Assembly: GCF_035984655.1 (NCBI RefSeq)
Contig: NZ_JAXCHT010000017.1
Coordinates: 29,802-93,801 of the forward strand
Origin: Actimicrobium sp035984655
Lineage (GTDB): Bacteria > Pseudomonadota > Gammaproteobacteria > Burkholderiales > Burkholderiaceae_D
Length of the DNA stretch: 64,000 nt
Direction: 5' to 3'
Shown: positions 15,540 to 24,517 of the stretch, one piece after another
Position numbering within the stretch: the first letter of the stretch is position 1
Layout of the letters: each line of letters begins with the position of its first letter
Program-made: the position numbers and the translations under genes
Notes under the pieces: model-generated
What the model saw: the letters and a program-made list of their open reading frames with translations, nothing else
What the model was told of the DNA's origin: nothing
The model's database searches: none

Positions 15540-15701
15540 AATGGCAGCTGGCTGGCTCCGGGCCAGCCATACCGCTTTCGCCAATCGCTGTATGATCGCC
15601 CTCTTAATTTCAGCACGACATCGTTGCGCTGGCCGCGATGTCATTGGCAGTGGACCTGCGCATGATCCAATTCCATTTTCATCCTTCACCGAATCCCATG
15701 A
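15540..15701. other. Upper part of the 333-base gap after the araC-type gene
   Basis: A hairpin lies at about 15548-15566 (GGCTGGC and GCCAGCC around TCCGG). It lacks a T-run, so it is only a weak terminator candidate for the araC-type gene. Nothing else is recognisable until the gene remnant at 15702. Confidence 0.4.
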
Positions 15702-15806
15702 AGGTTGCCCTGTTTCTTGAGGGGGGCCGATTTCAGTTTCAAGGCCGAGATGGATGACGACGCGCGCAAGCCGCTGTTTCCACAACATGCCCGACTGGCA
15801 AAATAA
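15702..15806 (+). pseudogene. C-terminal remnant of an unidentified gene
   Basis: An open stretch with no start codon ends in TAA at 15804-15806 and reads ...ADFSFKAEMDDDARKPLFPQ and then HARLAK. The residue pattern and codon choice look like the tail of a genuine protein, not random sequence. An in-frame TGA at 15699 closes it upstream, and a nearby ATG in another frame suggests a frameshift or deletion. I cannot name the parent gene. Confidence 0.4.
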
Positions 15807-15872
15807 ACCATCGGCCGCGGCTCGCGTCGGCTCCGACGCAAGCCCGGTCCGTTGGATCAACAAAGGAACATG

Positions 15873-16940
15873 ATGCAAAGAATCGCTTTGGTCGTTGGTG
15901 CAAGCGGCATTGCCGGCAGCCACGTTGCCCTCGAATTGCTGGCGAACGGTTGGCAGGTCCATGGGCTGGCGCGCCATCCCAAACAGGATGTCGATGGCCT
16001 GCATCCCGTCGCGGCAGACCTGCTGGACCCTGCCAGCCTGGCAACCGCGCTGGCCGGTGTGCGGCCAACGCACTTATTTATCACTACCTGGATGCGCAAT
16101 GCGACCGAAGCCGAGAACATCCGGGTCAACGGCGCCATGGTGCGCAACGTGCTCGCGGCTGTATCGGCATCGGGTACGGTGCGCCACGTCGCACTAGTAA
16201 CGGGCCTGAAGCATTATCTCGGCCCGTTCGACGCCTACGCCACCTCTGGCACCCTGCCGGACACGCCACTGCGGGAAACACAGCCGCGCCTGCCGATCGA
16301 GAATTTTTATTACGCGCAGGAAGATGAAGTCTACGCTGCGGCTGAACGCGATCGCTTTACCTGGAGCGTGCACCGCCCGCATACCGTCATCGGCATGGCA
16401 GTGGGCAACGCAATGAATCTGGGGACCACGCTGGCGGTCTATGCATCGCTGTGCAAGGAGACCGGACGGCCCTTCCAGTTTCCCGGATCGGCCGCGCAAT
16501 GGCACGGCCTGTCAGACGTGACTGACGCGCGCGCACTGGCCAGGCAACTGGTCTGGGCTGCCGATACCGATGCCGCCTCCAACACGGCATTCAATATCGT
16601 CAATGGCGACCTGTTCCGCTGGAGTTGGTTGTGGGGCAGACTGGCCGACTGGTTTGGCGTACAGGCCGCTGGTTTTAACGGTACCGTGCAGCCACTCGAA
16701 GCGATGATGGCCAACGACGCTCCGGTCTGGCGTGACATCGCACAGCGTCATGGCCTGGTGGAAGCAGACCTGAGCCGGCTGGCATCGCCATGGCACACCG
16801 ATCTGGACCTGAGCCGCCCGATCGAAGTGATGACTGACATGGCCAGGAGCAGGAAGCTGGGCTTCGCGCACTACCAGGCGACCGATGCATCGTTTTTTGA
16901 CCTGTTTGCGCAATTGCGCAGCGAGAAGTTAATCCCCTGA
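15873..16940 (+). CDS. SDR-family reductase of the PRISE (progesterone 5-beta-reductase/iridoid synthase-like) type
   Basis: The 355-residue protein begins with a Rossmann motif, GASGIAG (residues 9-15), near the N terminus. The catalytic region is NFYYAQEDEVY, where the tyrosine replaces the usual YxxxK arrangement, as in the PRISE group of extended SDRs (enone reductases). The NAD(P)-site loop ITTWMRNATEAENIRVNGAM and the HRPHTVIG strand also fit. I chose ATG 15873, five bases after AAAGGA; ATG 15870 is possible. Bacterial PRISE proteins reduce activated C=C bonds of small enones; the native substrate is unknown. It stands alone, and the tRNA-Ser gene converges on it from the right. Confidence 0.85.
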   Translation: MQRIALVVGASGIAGSHVALELLANGWQVHGLARHPKQDVDGLHPVAADLLDPASLATALAGVRPTHLFITTWMRNATEAENIRVNGAMVRNVLAAVSASGTVRHVALVTGLKHYLGPFDAYATSGTLPDTPLRETQPRLPIENFYYAQEDEVYAAAERDRFTWSVHRPHTVIGMAVGNAMNLGTTLAVYASLCKETGRPFQFPGSAAQWHGLSDVTDARALARQLVWAADTDAASNTAFNIVNGDLFRWSWLWGRLADWFGVQAAGFNGTVQPLEAMMANDAPVWRDIAQRHGLVEADLSRLASPWHTDLDLSRPIEVMTDMARSRKLGFAHYQATDASFFDLFAQLRSEKLIP

Positions 16941-17016
16941 TCGCAGCCGGTGATGGCTGCCGGCGCCGCAGCATCGCAGTGCCCCGCAAGCGAAGGGGCG
17001 AGCATTTCGTCAGACC

Positions 17017-17049
17017 AAAAAAAAACCCCAGACAATTGATTCTCTGGGG
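17017..17049 (-). terminator. Rho-independent terminator after tRNA-Ser
   Basis: On the minus strand the stem CCCCAGA / TCTGGGG (loop of about 10 bases) is followed by a run of nine T. It lies 38 bases beyond the tRNA-Ser 3' end, as expected for the tRNA transcript. Read rightward it lacks a T-run, so it is not a good terminator for the reductase gene. Confidence 0.85.
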
Positions 17050-17086
17050 CTTCTTGATCAAACCTTGCTAGCGTTTGTGATATATC

Positions 17087-17179
17087 TGGCGGAGACGAAG
17101 GGATTCGAACCCTTGATACGGTTTTAAGCCATATGCTCCCTTAGCAGGGGAGTGCCTTCGACCACTCGGCCACGTCTCC
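17087..17179 (-). tRNA. tRNA-Ser, anticodon GCU
   Basis: The minus strand reads GGAGACGTGGCCGAGTGGT at the 5' end and closes with the matching acceptor CGTCTCC, a G discriminator and an encoded CCA. The anticodon loop is CTGCTAA, so the anticodon is GCU (reads AGC/AGU). A long variable arm, as in class II tRNAs, is present. The gene lies downstream of lysC on the same strand and has its own terminator. Confidence 0.97.
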
Positions 17180-17301
17180 ACACGTAGGACGGTCGACAAC
17201 CCCGCCACAGTAAGGCCACGCATCATAGCTTTTCGTGGCGGGATGGTCAATCAGGGATTCGACCGCGGCAGCAACATTTCGCCACCATGGTCGATTGTCA
17301 A

Positions 17302-18552
17302 TCAGGCGTTCTCGAGATCGAACGCCTTGTGTAACGCGCGCACTGCCAGTTCCATGTATTTTTCATCGATCAGCACGGAGATCTTGATCTCTGAGGTCGA
17401 AATCATCAGGATATTGATCCCCTCTTCCGACAGCGTACGGAACATCTGCGATGCGATCCCCACGTGACTGCGCATGCCCACGCCAACCACCGACACTTTC
17501 GACACCTTGGCGTCGCCGGCGATGCTGGTGGCACCGATGTGACCCTTGACCTGTTCGGTCAGCACTTCCATGGATTTGGCGTATTCGCCGCGTGGCACGG
17601 TGAAGGTGAAATCGGTCTTGCCATCGACTGACTGATTCTGGATGATCATGTCGACTTCGATATTGGCGTCGGCAATCGGGCCAAGGATCTGAAAGGCGAT
17701 GCCGGGACGGTCTGGCACGCCCAGCACGGTGATCTTGGCTTCATCGCGGTTAAAGGCGATGCCGGTGATGGCGGCTTGTTCCATGTTGGTGTCTTCCTCA
17801 AACGAAATCAGGGTGCCCGAACGGGCTTCTATGTCCAACGGCAGCATCGGGTCGGTCATGGAGGACAGGACGCGCGTGGGCATCTTGTAATTGCCGGCAA
17901 ATTCAACCGAACGAATCTGCAGCACCTTCGAACCGAGCGAGGCCATTTCCAGCATTTCTTCGAACGTCACGGTGTTGAGCTTGCGCGCTTCCGAGACCAC
18001 GCGCGGGTCGGTCGTGTACACACCATCGACGTCAGTGAAGATCAGGCATTCCTGCGCCTTCATTGCCACGGCCACCGCAACTGCCGAGGTGTCCGAGCCG
18101 CCGCGTCCGAGCGTGGCAATGTTGCCGTCGCCGTCGACACCCTGGAAGCCGGTGATGATGACGATACGCCCGGCGTCGAGATCCTTGCGCACCTTGGCAT
18201 CGTCAATCGATTCGATACGCGCCTTGGTAAACGCCGAATCGGTCTTGATCGCGACCTGCCAGCCGGCGTAGGACACGGCGTCCTTGCCAATGGCCTTGAG
18301 CGCCATCGCCAGCAATGCCACCGAGACCTGCTCGCCGGTCGAGGCCAGCATGTCCAGTTCGCGCGGATCGGGCTGCGGCATCAGCTCCTTTGCCAACCCG
18401 AGCAACCGGTTGGTCTCGCCCGACATCGCCGAAGGCACCACCACGATTTGATAACCGGCGTCATGCCATTTGGCGACGCGGCGAGCGACAGTTTTGATGC
18501 GCTCGGTCGAGCCCATCGAGGTGCCGCCGTATTTATGAACGATTAATGCCAT
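17302..18552 (-). CDS. lysC: Aspartate kinase
   Basis: The 416-residue enzyme phosphorylates aspartate, the first step to lysine, threonine, methionine and diaminopimelate. It begins MALIVHKYGGTSMGS (the kinase nucleotide motif KxGGTS) and has the FTDVDGVYTTDP motif in the kinase domain. Two C-terminal ACT domains occupy about residues 265-410, the second with VGVGMRSHVG, for feedback control by lysine and threonine. ATG 18552 gives the normal family start; an open extension upstream is not conserved. It follows tilS by 123 bases and precedes tRNA-Ser, an arrangement usual in this bacterial family. Confidence 0.97.
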   Translation of the reverse strand: MALIVHKYGGTSMGSTERIKTVARRVAKWHDAGYQIVVVPSAMSGETNRLLGLAKELMPQPDPRELDMLASTGEQVSVALLAMALKAIGKDAVSYAGWQVAIKTDSAFTKARIESIDDAKVRKDLDAGRIVIITGFQGVDGDGNIATLGRGGSDTSAVAVAVAMKAQECLIFTDVDGVYTTDPRVVSEARKLNTVTFEEMLEMASLGSKVLQIRSVEFAGNYKMPTRVLSSMTDPMLPLDIEARSGTLISFEEDTNMEQAAITGIAFNRDEAKITVLGVPDRPGIAFQILGPIADANIEVDMIIQNQSVDGKTDFTFTVPRGEYAKSMEVLTEQVKGHIGATSIAGDAKVSKVSVVGVGMRSHVGIASQMFRTLSEEGINILMISTSEIKISVLIDEKYMELAVRALHKAFDLENA

Positions 18553-18675
18553 AGGAATAGTGGAAATGGGCTGCTTGTGTTGAAAAAACGAGTGAAAATC
18601 AGCCAGAGACTGTACATGCTGCAGCGCAAAATGACAAGCGCTGAAGTCGTCATCGGGTTTGCAATTTCGCAAGAA

Positions 18676-20076
18676 TCAGGCGCTGTCGAAGACCCATTCG
18701 ATCGCAATGCGGTCCTCGTCCAGCAAGCTCAGATGGTGGCAATCCATGCCAATGCCGGCGGCAAACAACAGCCGCTTGCCCATCTTGACCAACGGCAGCC
18801 GCTGGCGTTCCCAAGCGGGCACATTGCCGGATTGATAGTGGTACTTGAGCGCGCGGGTGGGACGATTGGCTGCCGGCTTCAGGCGTTCGCCGCCACTGCG
18901 CAACCCGATCGACAAGGCCTGTTCGCGCAACCACGCTGCCGAAACGCCCTGCCCGGCCACGGCAAACCGCAGCTTGCCGCCAAACAGCGGGAACGCCAGT
19001 TCCGGCTCGCCCTGCCAGCGGAAGGCAATCACGGGCGCTTCTTCCTCGTCGTCCGGATCGACGACCGCACGGCGCGGCGTGATGAACACCTGGTCGCGAT
19101 GACGTCGGATATCGCAATCGGCATGCGTGACGCACAACTGCGCATCGGGCTTGGCGTCAAACAGTTGCGAACGCATTTCGCGCAGCCAGGAGGTCGACGG
19201 CATGCGCACGCCGCGCAAGCCAAACCAGTAACGCAGCAGGTTGTCGGCACGATCGCCGCTGAGTGTCTTGAGGCGGCCGATGTCGAGTGCCTCGCCAGCG
19301 GCGCATAGAGCCAGGTCCTGGGCGGCGAGTTCAATGAGCAGCCGTTGCGCGGCCTGTGCGTGCCCGGCGGTGCGTGCCAACCGCTGCGCGAAGCCCGGGA
19401 AGGCGTCGGCCAGCGCCGGCATTACGGTGTGGCGCAAGGCATTGCGGGCATAGCGGGTATCGGAATTGGACGCATCATCGACATGGCTGATGGCGGCGTC
19501 GGCGACGAAGGCGGCCAGCTCGCGTCGTGTCAGCTGCAGCAACGGCCGCGCCATCAACAGGTTGGCATCCCCAAGCAGGTCGTGGGCGTGGTTGACGCTG
19601 TCCATGCCGGACAAACCGGCAATCCCGGAGCCGCGCAACAGCTGCAGCAAGACGGTCTCCGCCTGGTCGTTCTGATGGTGCGCGGTCAGCAGCAAGGGCA
19701 CCGCGTGCGCGCGGCACAGCGCCCCTAGCGCGGCATAACGGCTGGCGCGTGCGGCCGCCTCGACACCGGCGGCATCGATGCCGCTGAGCGCCACGCGCTG
19801 CGCCGCAAAGACAATACCCAGCCGCTCGCACTCCTGCGCGCAATGCGCAAGCCAGTCGTCCGCACTATCGCTCAGGCCGTGATGGATGTGGAAGGCAAAC
19901 AGGCGCGCGCCGCTTTGTTGCGCGGCGCGGTGCGCCAGATGCAGGAGCGCCGACGAATCCAGCCCGCCGCTGTAGGCAATCGCGATGGCCTCTCCGGAAA
20001 CGCAAACGCGCGCCAGAATTGCTGCAAGCGCGCGTTCGTAGGCGTCCTGGACGCCAATGATCTGCTGGTTTTTCAA
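18676..20076 (-). CDS. tilS: tRNA(Ile)-lysidine synthetase
   Basis: The enzyme attaches lysine to C34 of the minor isoleucine tRNA (CAU anticodon), changing its decoding from AUG to AUA. The 466-residue protein has the PP-loop ATP motif SGGLDSS at residues 36-42 and the LLTAHHQNDQAETVLLQLLRG region of the N-terminal domain. TilS middle and C-terminal domains follow (LKPAANRPTRALKYHYQ near the end). It lies 13 bases after accA, so it is probably in one transcript with accA and lysC. Confidence 0.96.
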   Translation of the reverse strand: MKNQQIIGVQDAYERALAAILARVCVSGEAIAIAYSGGLDSSALLHLAHRAAQQSGARLFAFHIHHGLSDSADDWLAHCAQECERLGIVFAAQRVALSGIDAAGVEAAARASRYAALGALCRAHAVPLLLTAHHQNDQAETVLLQLLRGSGIAGLSGMDSVNHAHDLLGDANLLMARPLLQLTRRELAAFVADAAISHVDDASNSDTRYARNALRHTVMPALADAFPGFAQRLARTAGHAQAAQRLLIELAAQDLALCAAGEALDIGRLKTLSGDRADNLLRYWFGLRGVRMPSTSWLREMRSQLFDAKPDAQLCVTHADCDIRRHRDQVFITPRRAVVDPDDEEEAPVIAFRWQGEPELAFPLFGGKLRFAVAGQGVSAAWLREQALSIGLRSGGERLKPAANRPTRALKYHYQSGNVPAWERQRLPLVKMGKRLLFAAGIGMDCHHLSLLDEDRIAIEWVFDSA

Positions 20077-20089
20077 GACTTCAACAACC

Positions 20090-21064
20090 TTATTCTGGCG
20101 GGGTAATTTCCTTGAACTTGCCGTAGCTGAGCAACTTGTCGTGCCGCGCAGTCAGCAGATCCTTGGTCTTGACGCCATTGAACTGGCGCAGCGTGTCGGC
20201 CAGTGCCCGCTTCAACATCGACGCCATCAGCTTGGGATCGCGATGCGCGCCGCCCAGCGGTTCATTGACGATCTTGTCGATCAGGTTGATCGCCTTCAGG
20301 CGATGCGCGGTCAGACCCAGTGCCTCAGCCGCATCCGAGGCACGCTCGGCGGTTTTCCAGAGAATCGAGGCACAGCCTTCCGGCGAGATCACCGAGTAGG
20401 TGGCGTACTGCAGCATGAGCACCGCGTCACCGACTGCAATGGCCAGCGCGCCGCCCGAGCCGCCCTCGCCAATGATGGTGGCGATCAATGGCACTTTCAG
20501 CTCTGCCATCGCATACAGGTTGTGGCCGATCGCTTCGGACTGGCCGCGCTCTTCGGCATCGATACCGGGAAACGCACCGGGCGTATCCACAAACGTGAAG
20601 ATCGGCAGGCCGAACTTTTCGGCGACCTTCATCAGGCGCAGCGCCTTGCGATAGCCTTCGGGCTTGGGCATGCCGAAATTGCGCAGTGCGCGTTCTTTCG
20701 TGTCGCGCCCTTTTTGATGCCCGATCACCATGCAGGCCTGACCGTTGAAACGCGCCAGGCCACCGATGATCGACAGGTCGTCGGCGTAGCTGCGGTCACC
20801 GTGCAGTTCGTGGAAATCCGTGAAGATCTCGTTGACGTAGTCCATCGTGTACGGTCGCTGCGGATGGCGCGCGATTTGCGAGACCTGCCACGGCGTGAGC
20901 TTGGCGTAGATATCCTTGGTCAGCTGCTGGCTTTTTTTGGACAGGCGCTCGATTTCTTCGGAAATGTCGACCGCGGAATCATCCTGCACAAAGCGCAGTT
21001 CGTCGATCTTCGAATCCAGTTCGGCGATCGGCTGCTCAAATGCAAGAAAAGTTGTTTTTGTCAT
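20090..21064 (-). CDS. accA: Acetyl-CoA carboxylase carboxyltransferase subunit alpha
   Basis: This 324-residue protein is the alpha half of the biotin-dependent carboxyltransferase that makes malonyl-CoA for fatty acid synthesis, partner of AccD. It shows the N-terminal helical region (MTKTTFLAFEQPIAELDSKI) and the crotonase-type core with GGLARFNGQACMVIGHQKGR, TPGAFPGIDAEERGQSEAI and GEGGSGGALAIAVGD. Length equals the family norm. It follows the DNA glycosylase gene by 66 bases and precedes tilS. Confidence 0.97.
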   Translation of the reverse strand: MTKTTFLAFEQPIAELDSKIDELRFVQDDSAVDISEEIERLSKKSQQLTKDIYAKLTPWQVSQIARHPQRPYTMDYVNEIFTDFHELHGDRSYADDLSIIGGLARFNGQACMVIGHQKGRDTKERALRNFGMPKPEGYRKALRLMKVAEKFGLPIFTFVDTPGAFPGIDAEERGQSEAIGHNLYAMAELKVPLIATIIGEGGSGGALAIAVGDAVLMLQYATYSVISPEGCASILWKTAERASDAAEALGLTAHRLKAINLIDKIVNEPLGGAHRDPKLMASMLKRALADTLRQFNGVKTKDLLTARHDKLLSYGKFKEITPPE

Positions 21065-21130
21065 CGTGCTTCCTTCTGTTTCATCACGCGGTGAAGCGAC
21101 CGGTGGACTGGCCGGTTCAGATTCGGAAAA

Positions 21131-21781
21131 TCAGTATTCTACCGGCAACGGTTCCAGACTACGCCATAAATACCAGGTCGCGACCGTGCGCCATGGCTCC
21201 CAGTTCGCCGCGACTTCGCGCACATCACTGCGCGACACCGGCTCGCCGGAAAAATAATTCAGGCTGATACTGTTGAGCAGTCCAACGTCATCCAGCGGCA
21301 GGATATCAGGGCGCAGCAAATTAAAGATCAGGAACATTTCCGCTGTCCAGCGGCCGATGCCGCGAATCTGGATCAACTCGGCGATGACTGCCTCGTCTTC
21401 CATCGTGGCCCATTTATCAGCATGCACCCGTTTTGCCTTGAAGTGCTCGGCCAGGTCCAGCAGGTAATCCACCTTGCGCTTGGACAGGCCGCACGCCGCC
21501 AGTGTCAGCGCACCCGCCTTCAGGACCTGCGCCGGCGTGCTGCGCGGGCAAACCAGCAGGAAGCGCTGCCAGGCCGCCTCGGCCGACTTGACCGAGATCT
21601 GCTGTCCGATGATCGAGCGCGCCAGCGTCACGAACGGCTCGCTGCGCCCGGTCAATTGCAGGTTGCCGAATTGCGGAATGATCTTGCGCATGATGCGGTC
21701 ACGCTTCATGAGTTCGGCTTTCGCGTCTTCCCAATACGGTGGCAGGCGCAGCGGCGTATCGCCGTGAATCAGCTTGACCAT
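21131..21781 (-). CDS. DNA-3-methyladenine glycosylase II (AlkA-type, HhH-GPD)
   Basis: The 216-residue protein has the HhH-GPD fold of base excision glycosylases: the ARSIIGQQISVKSAEAAWQR helix, the hairpin IRGIGRWTAEMFLIF (about residues 145-160) and the catalytic aspartate in PLDDVGLL. It is short and lacks the AlkA N-terminal domain, like Mag1/AfAlkA-type enzymes that remove alkylated purines. I place the start at ATG 21781, five bases after the cysS stop; a GTG at 21802 would overlap cysS. The tight spacing suggests coupling to cysS. Confidence 0.9.
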   Translation of the reverse strand: MVKLIHGDTPLRLPPYWEDAKAELMKRDRIMRKIIPQFGNLQLTGRSEPFVTLARSIIGQQISVKSAEAAWQRFLLVCPRSTPAQVLKAGALTLAACGLSKRKVDYLLDLAEHFKAKRVHADKWATMEDEAVIAELIQIRGIGRWTAEMFLIFNLLRPDILPLDDVGLLNSISLNYFSGEPVSRSDVREVAANWEPWRTVATWYLWRSLEPLPVEY

Positions 21782-21786
21782 CCGGC

Positions 21787-23178
21787 TCAGGCCCTGCGCC
21801 ACTCGGTAACGAACCCGGGTTTGTCTTCCAGCAGAATGCCAGCGGCCAGCAACTCATCGCGCAGCCGATCGGCCTCGACAAAATCCTTGGCTTTTTTCGC
21901 CGCGTTTCTGGCATCAATTTTCTCATCGATCAGGCTATCGTCAGGTGCCTCGGCGCTGCCATGCGCACCCTGCAGGAATGCCTGCGGGCTACGCTCGAGC
22001 AGACCGATGACGCCACCCAGGGCGACCAGCTGGGCGGCCAGTTCCGGCGCACGCGTGCGATTGATTTCGTTGGCCAGATCGAACAGCACGGCAATTGCCA
22101 GCGGGGTATTGAAATCGTCATTCATGGCTTCGGCGAAGCGCTGCGGCCACGGACTGTTCCAGTCGAGCGGCAGGTCCGGCACGCTCACATCCTTGAGCGA
22201 GGTGTACAGCCGCGCCAGCGCCGTGCGGGCATCGTCAAGATGCTTGTCCGAGTAATTGAGCGGGCTGCGATAGTGCGCGCGCAGCATGAAAAAGCGCAGT
22301 ACTTCCGCGTCGTATTTCGCCAGCACATCGCGAATCAGGAAGAAATTGCCCAGCGACTTGGACATTTTTTCATTGTCGATACGCACATGACCGTTATGCA
22401 GCCAGTAATTCACGAACGGCTTGCCGTTGGCGCCCTCGGACTGCGCGATTTCATTTTCGTGATGCGGAAATTGCAGATCGGTGCCGCCGCCGTGGATGTC
22501 GAATTGCTCACCCAGCAAGGCGCACGCCATCGCCGAACACTCGATGTGCCAGCCCGGACGGCCGCGTCCCCACGCCGACGGCCATTTGACCTCTTCCGGC
22601 TCACTCTCCTTGGCGGCCTTCCAGAGCACAAAATCGAGCGGGTCGCGCTTGCCGACATTGACGTCGACACGCTCGCCGGCACGCAGATCGTCGAGCGATT
22701 TCCCGGACAGTTTTCCGTAGCCCGGAAAATCACGCACCGAATAATTCACGTCGCCATCGCTGTCCTGGTAGGCCAGTCCGTTGTGCTCAAGCTGGCCGAT
22801 CAGCGCCAGCATCTGCGGCACATATTCGGTCGCCCTGGGGGCGTGGGTTGGTGGCAAAATACCGAGTGCTTCGGTGTCTTCGGCCATGTAGCCGATGAAG
22901 CGCTGCGTCAGTGAGGAGATCGATTCGCCATTCTCGACGGCGCGCTTGATGATCTTGTCGTCGATGTCGGTAATATTGCGGACATAAGTGACCTGATAGC
23001 CGCTGGCGCGCAGCCAACGATACACGATGTCGAACGCCATCATCATGCGGCCGTGACCGATGTGGCAATAGTCATAGATCGTCATGCCGCAAACGTACAT
23101 GCGAACATGACCGGGCTCGATCGGCGAAAACAGTTGCTTCTCACGCGCCAGCGTGTTGTAGATTTTCAGGGAATGCAT
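21787..23178 (-). CDS. cysS: Cysteinyl-tRNA synthetase
   Basis: This 463-residue class I aminoacyl-tRNA synthetase charges tRNA-Cys. It has the HIGH signature at residues 39-42, the zinc cysteine of YVCGMT just before it, WHIECSAMA with another zinc ligand, and the KMSKS loop (NEKMSKSLGN). I chose ATG 23178, which gives MHSLKIYNTL, the conserved start; the upstream extension to 23241 is not family-like. It is the first gene of the leftward alkA-accA-tilS-lysC series. Confidence 0.97.
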   Translation of the reverse strand: MHSLKIYNTLAREKQLFSPIEPGHVRMYVCGMTIYDYCHIGHGRMMMAFDIVYRWLRASGYQVTYVRNITDIDDKIIKRAVENGESISSLTQRFIGYMAEDTEALGILPPTHAPRATEYVPQMLALIGQLEHNGLAYQDSDGDVNYSVRDFPGYGKLSGKSLDDLRAGERVDVNVGKRDPLDFVLWKAAKESEPEEVKWPSAWGRGRPGWHIECSAMACALLGEQFDIHGGGTDLQFPHHENEIAQSEGANGKPFVNYWLHNGHVRIDNEKMSKSLGNFFLIRDVLAKYDAEVLRFFMLRAHYRSPLNYSDKHLDDARTALARLYTSLKDVSVPDLPLDWNSPWPQRFAEAMNDDFNTPLAIAVLFDLANEINRTRAPELAAQLVALGGVIGLLERSPQAFLQGAHGSAEAPDDSLIDEKIDARNAAKKAKDFVEADRLRDELLAAGILLEDKPGFVTEWRRA

Positions 23179-23359
23179 GCGGGAATTTTCGGTTCGGTTA
23201 ATCAGACACTGCGCAGATACGGCGCCCGGCTGGCGATGCAATTATCAGGTGGCGCCATGGCATCGGACGCCCTGTGCACAATCGCGCAACGTGCTCAGCA
23301 AAATCCATTTTTTCTTTTAACTTTGATAGTATGTTGCTTTTGGCCGAAGTATAACATTG

Positions 23360-24517
23360 ATGAAATCCATGCCAACCTCCTCCAGCTTTCAAATTCGCAC
23401 CAGCTCCGCGTCACTGCGGGGCAAACAGTTTGCCCTTTCGGTGCTCTCTGCACTGCTTTTTTCCGCGCCGGCTTTTGCCGACAACCTGTCCGACATTACG
23501 GCACTGATCCGCGCCGGACAGTTCGCAGATGCCCTGACAAAAGTCGACGCGACGCTGGTCCAGTCGCCGCGCGACAAGCAGATGCGCTTCCTTAAGGGCG
23601 TGATCCTGACCGAACAAAACAAGCCGCAGGAAGCCATTGCCGTCTTCACCAAACTGACCGAAGATTTTCCGGAACTGCCGGAGCCATACAACAACCTGGC
23701 TGTGCTGTTTGCCTCCAGTGGCCAGTACGACAAGGCCCGTGCCGCGCTTGAAATGGCCATTCGCACGAACCCGACCTACGCCACCGCGCATGAGAATCTT
23801 GGCGATGTGTATGCCAAGCTGGCCAGCCAGGCGTATGACAAGGCGCTGCAACTGGATTCCGGCAACACCAGCGCAAAATCGAAGCTGACGATGGTGCGCA
23901 CGCTGGTCGGCAATGCCGGCGGCACGGTCAATCCGAAGACGGGCGCAGCAGTACCAGTGGTGGCGGCCAAGCCGGCGCCAGTGGCAGTCGTGGCCAAGGC
24001 TGAGGTGCCGAAGGTGGAAGCACCCAAACCGGAAGTGAAACCGAAGGTCGAGGCACCGAAGGCGGAAGCGCCAAAGCCGGAGCCAAAACCGGAACCGAAA
24101 CCGAAGGCCGAACCCAAGCCGAAAGCCGAACTGGCAGTCGAGGAAAAACCTGCCGCCAAGCCAGCGCCGGCTCCCGTCGAGCATGAGGACGTCGTCGCCG
24201 TCGTCAATGCCTGGGCCAAGGCATGGAGCGCCAAGGACGTGCCAGGCTATCTCAATTTTTATGCCAGTGATTTTGCTCCGGCCGGCAATCAGTCCCGCAA
24301 GGCCTGGGCGGAAGAACGGCGCGCGCGGATCGAAGGCAAGGGCAGCATCAGCGTCAAGATCCAGTCGCCCAAGGTGACTGTCGACGGCGACACGGCCACC
24401 GTAAAATTCCGTCAACAATACGATGCGAACCAATTGCATTCGAGTGCGCCAAAAACTCTGGTGCTGTCGAAACAGGCGGGTAAATGGCTCATAAAGCAGG
24501 AGCGAACAGGCAGCTGA
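23360..24517 (+). CDS. Exported TPR protein with Pro/Lys-rich linker and NTF2-like (Cds6-like) C-terminal domain
   Basis: The 385-residue protein has a signal peptide (hydrophobic core LSVLSALLFSAPAFA, cleavage after about residue 41). Tetratricopeptide repeats follow at about residues 45-170. A long linker of KPE/KPK/PKAEAPK repeats (about residues 190-270) resembles the periplasm-spanning segment of TonB-type proteins. A compact C-terminal domain follows (VNAWAKAWSAKDVPGYLNFY ... WLIKQE). That last domain resembles the tail of the next gene's product. The stop overlaps the next start (TGATG), so both are made together. A role in peptidoglycan or envelope assembly with the L,D-transpeptidase is likely but unproven. 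Confidence 0.82.
   Translation: MKSMPTSSSFQIRTSSASLRGKQFALSVLSALLFSAPAFADNLSDITALIRAGQFADALTKVDATLVQSPRDKQMRFLKGVILTEQNKPQEAIAVFTKLTEDFPELPEPYNNLAVLFASSGQYDKARAALEMAIRTNPTYATAHENLGDVYAKLASQAYDKALQLDSGNTSAKSKLTMVRTLVGNAGGTVNPKTGAAVPVVAAKPAPVAVVAKAEVPKVEAPKPEVKPKVEAPKAEAPKPEPKPEPKPKAEPKPKAELAVEEKPAAKPAPAPVEHEDVVAVVNAWAKAWSAKDVPGYLNFYASDFAPAGNQSRKAWAEERRARIEGKGSISVKIQSPKVTVDGDTATVKFRQQYDANQLHSSAPKTLVLSKQAGKWLIKQERTGS

Noticed and set aside
23990..24140. Repetitive DNA in the TPR gene as a CRISPR-like or satellite array.
   Set aside because: The repetition follows codon triplets for Lys, Pro, Glu and Ala in a protein linker; there are no regular spacers.
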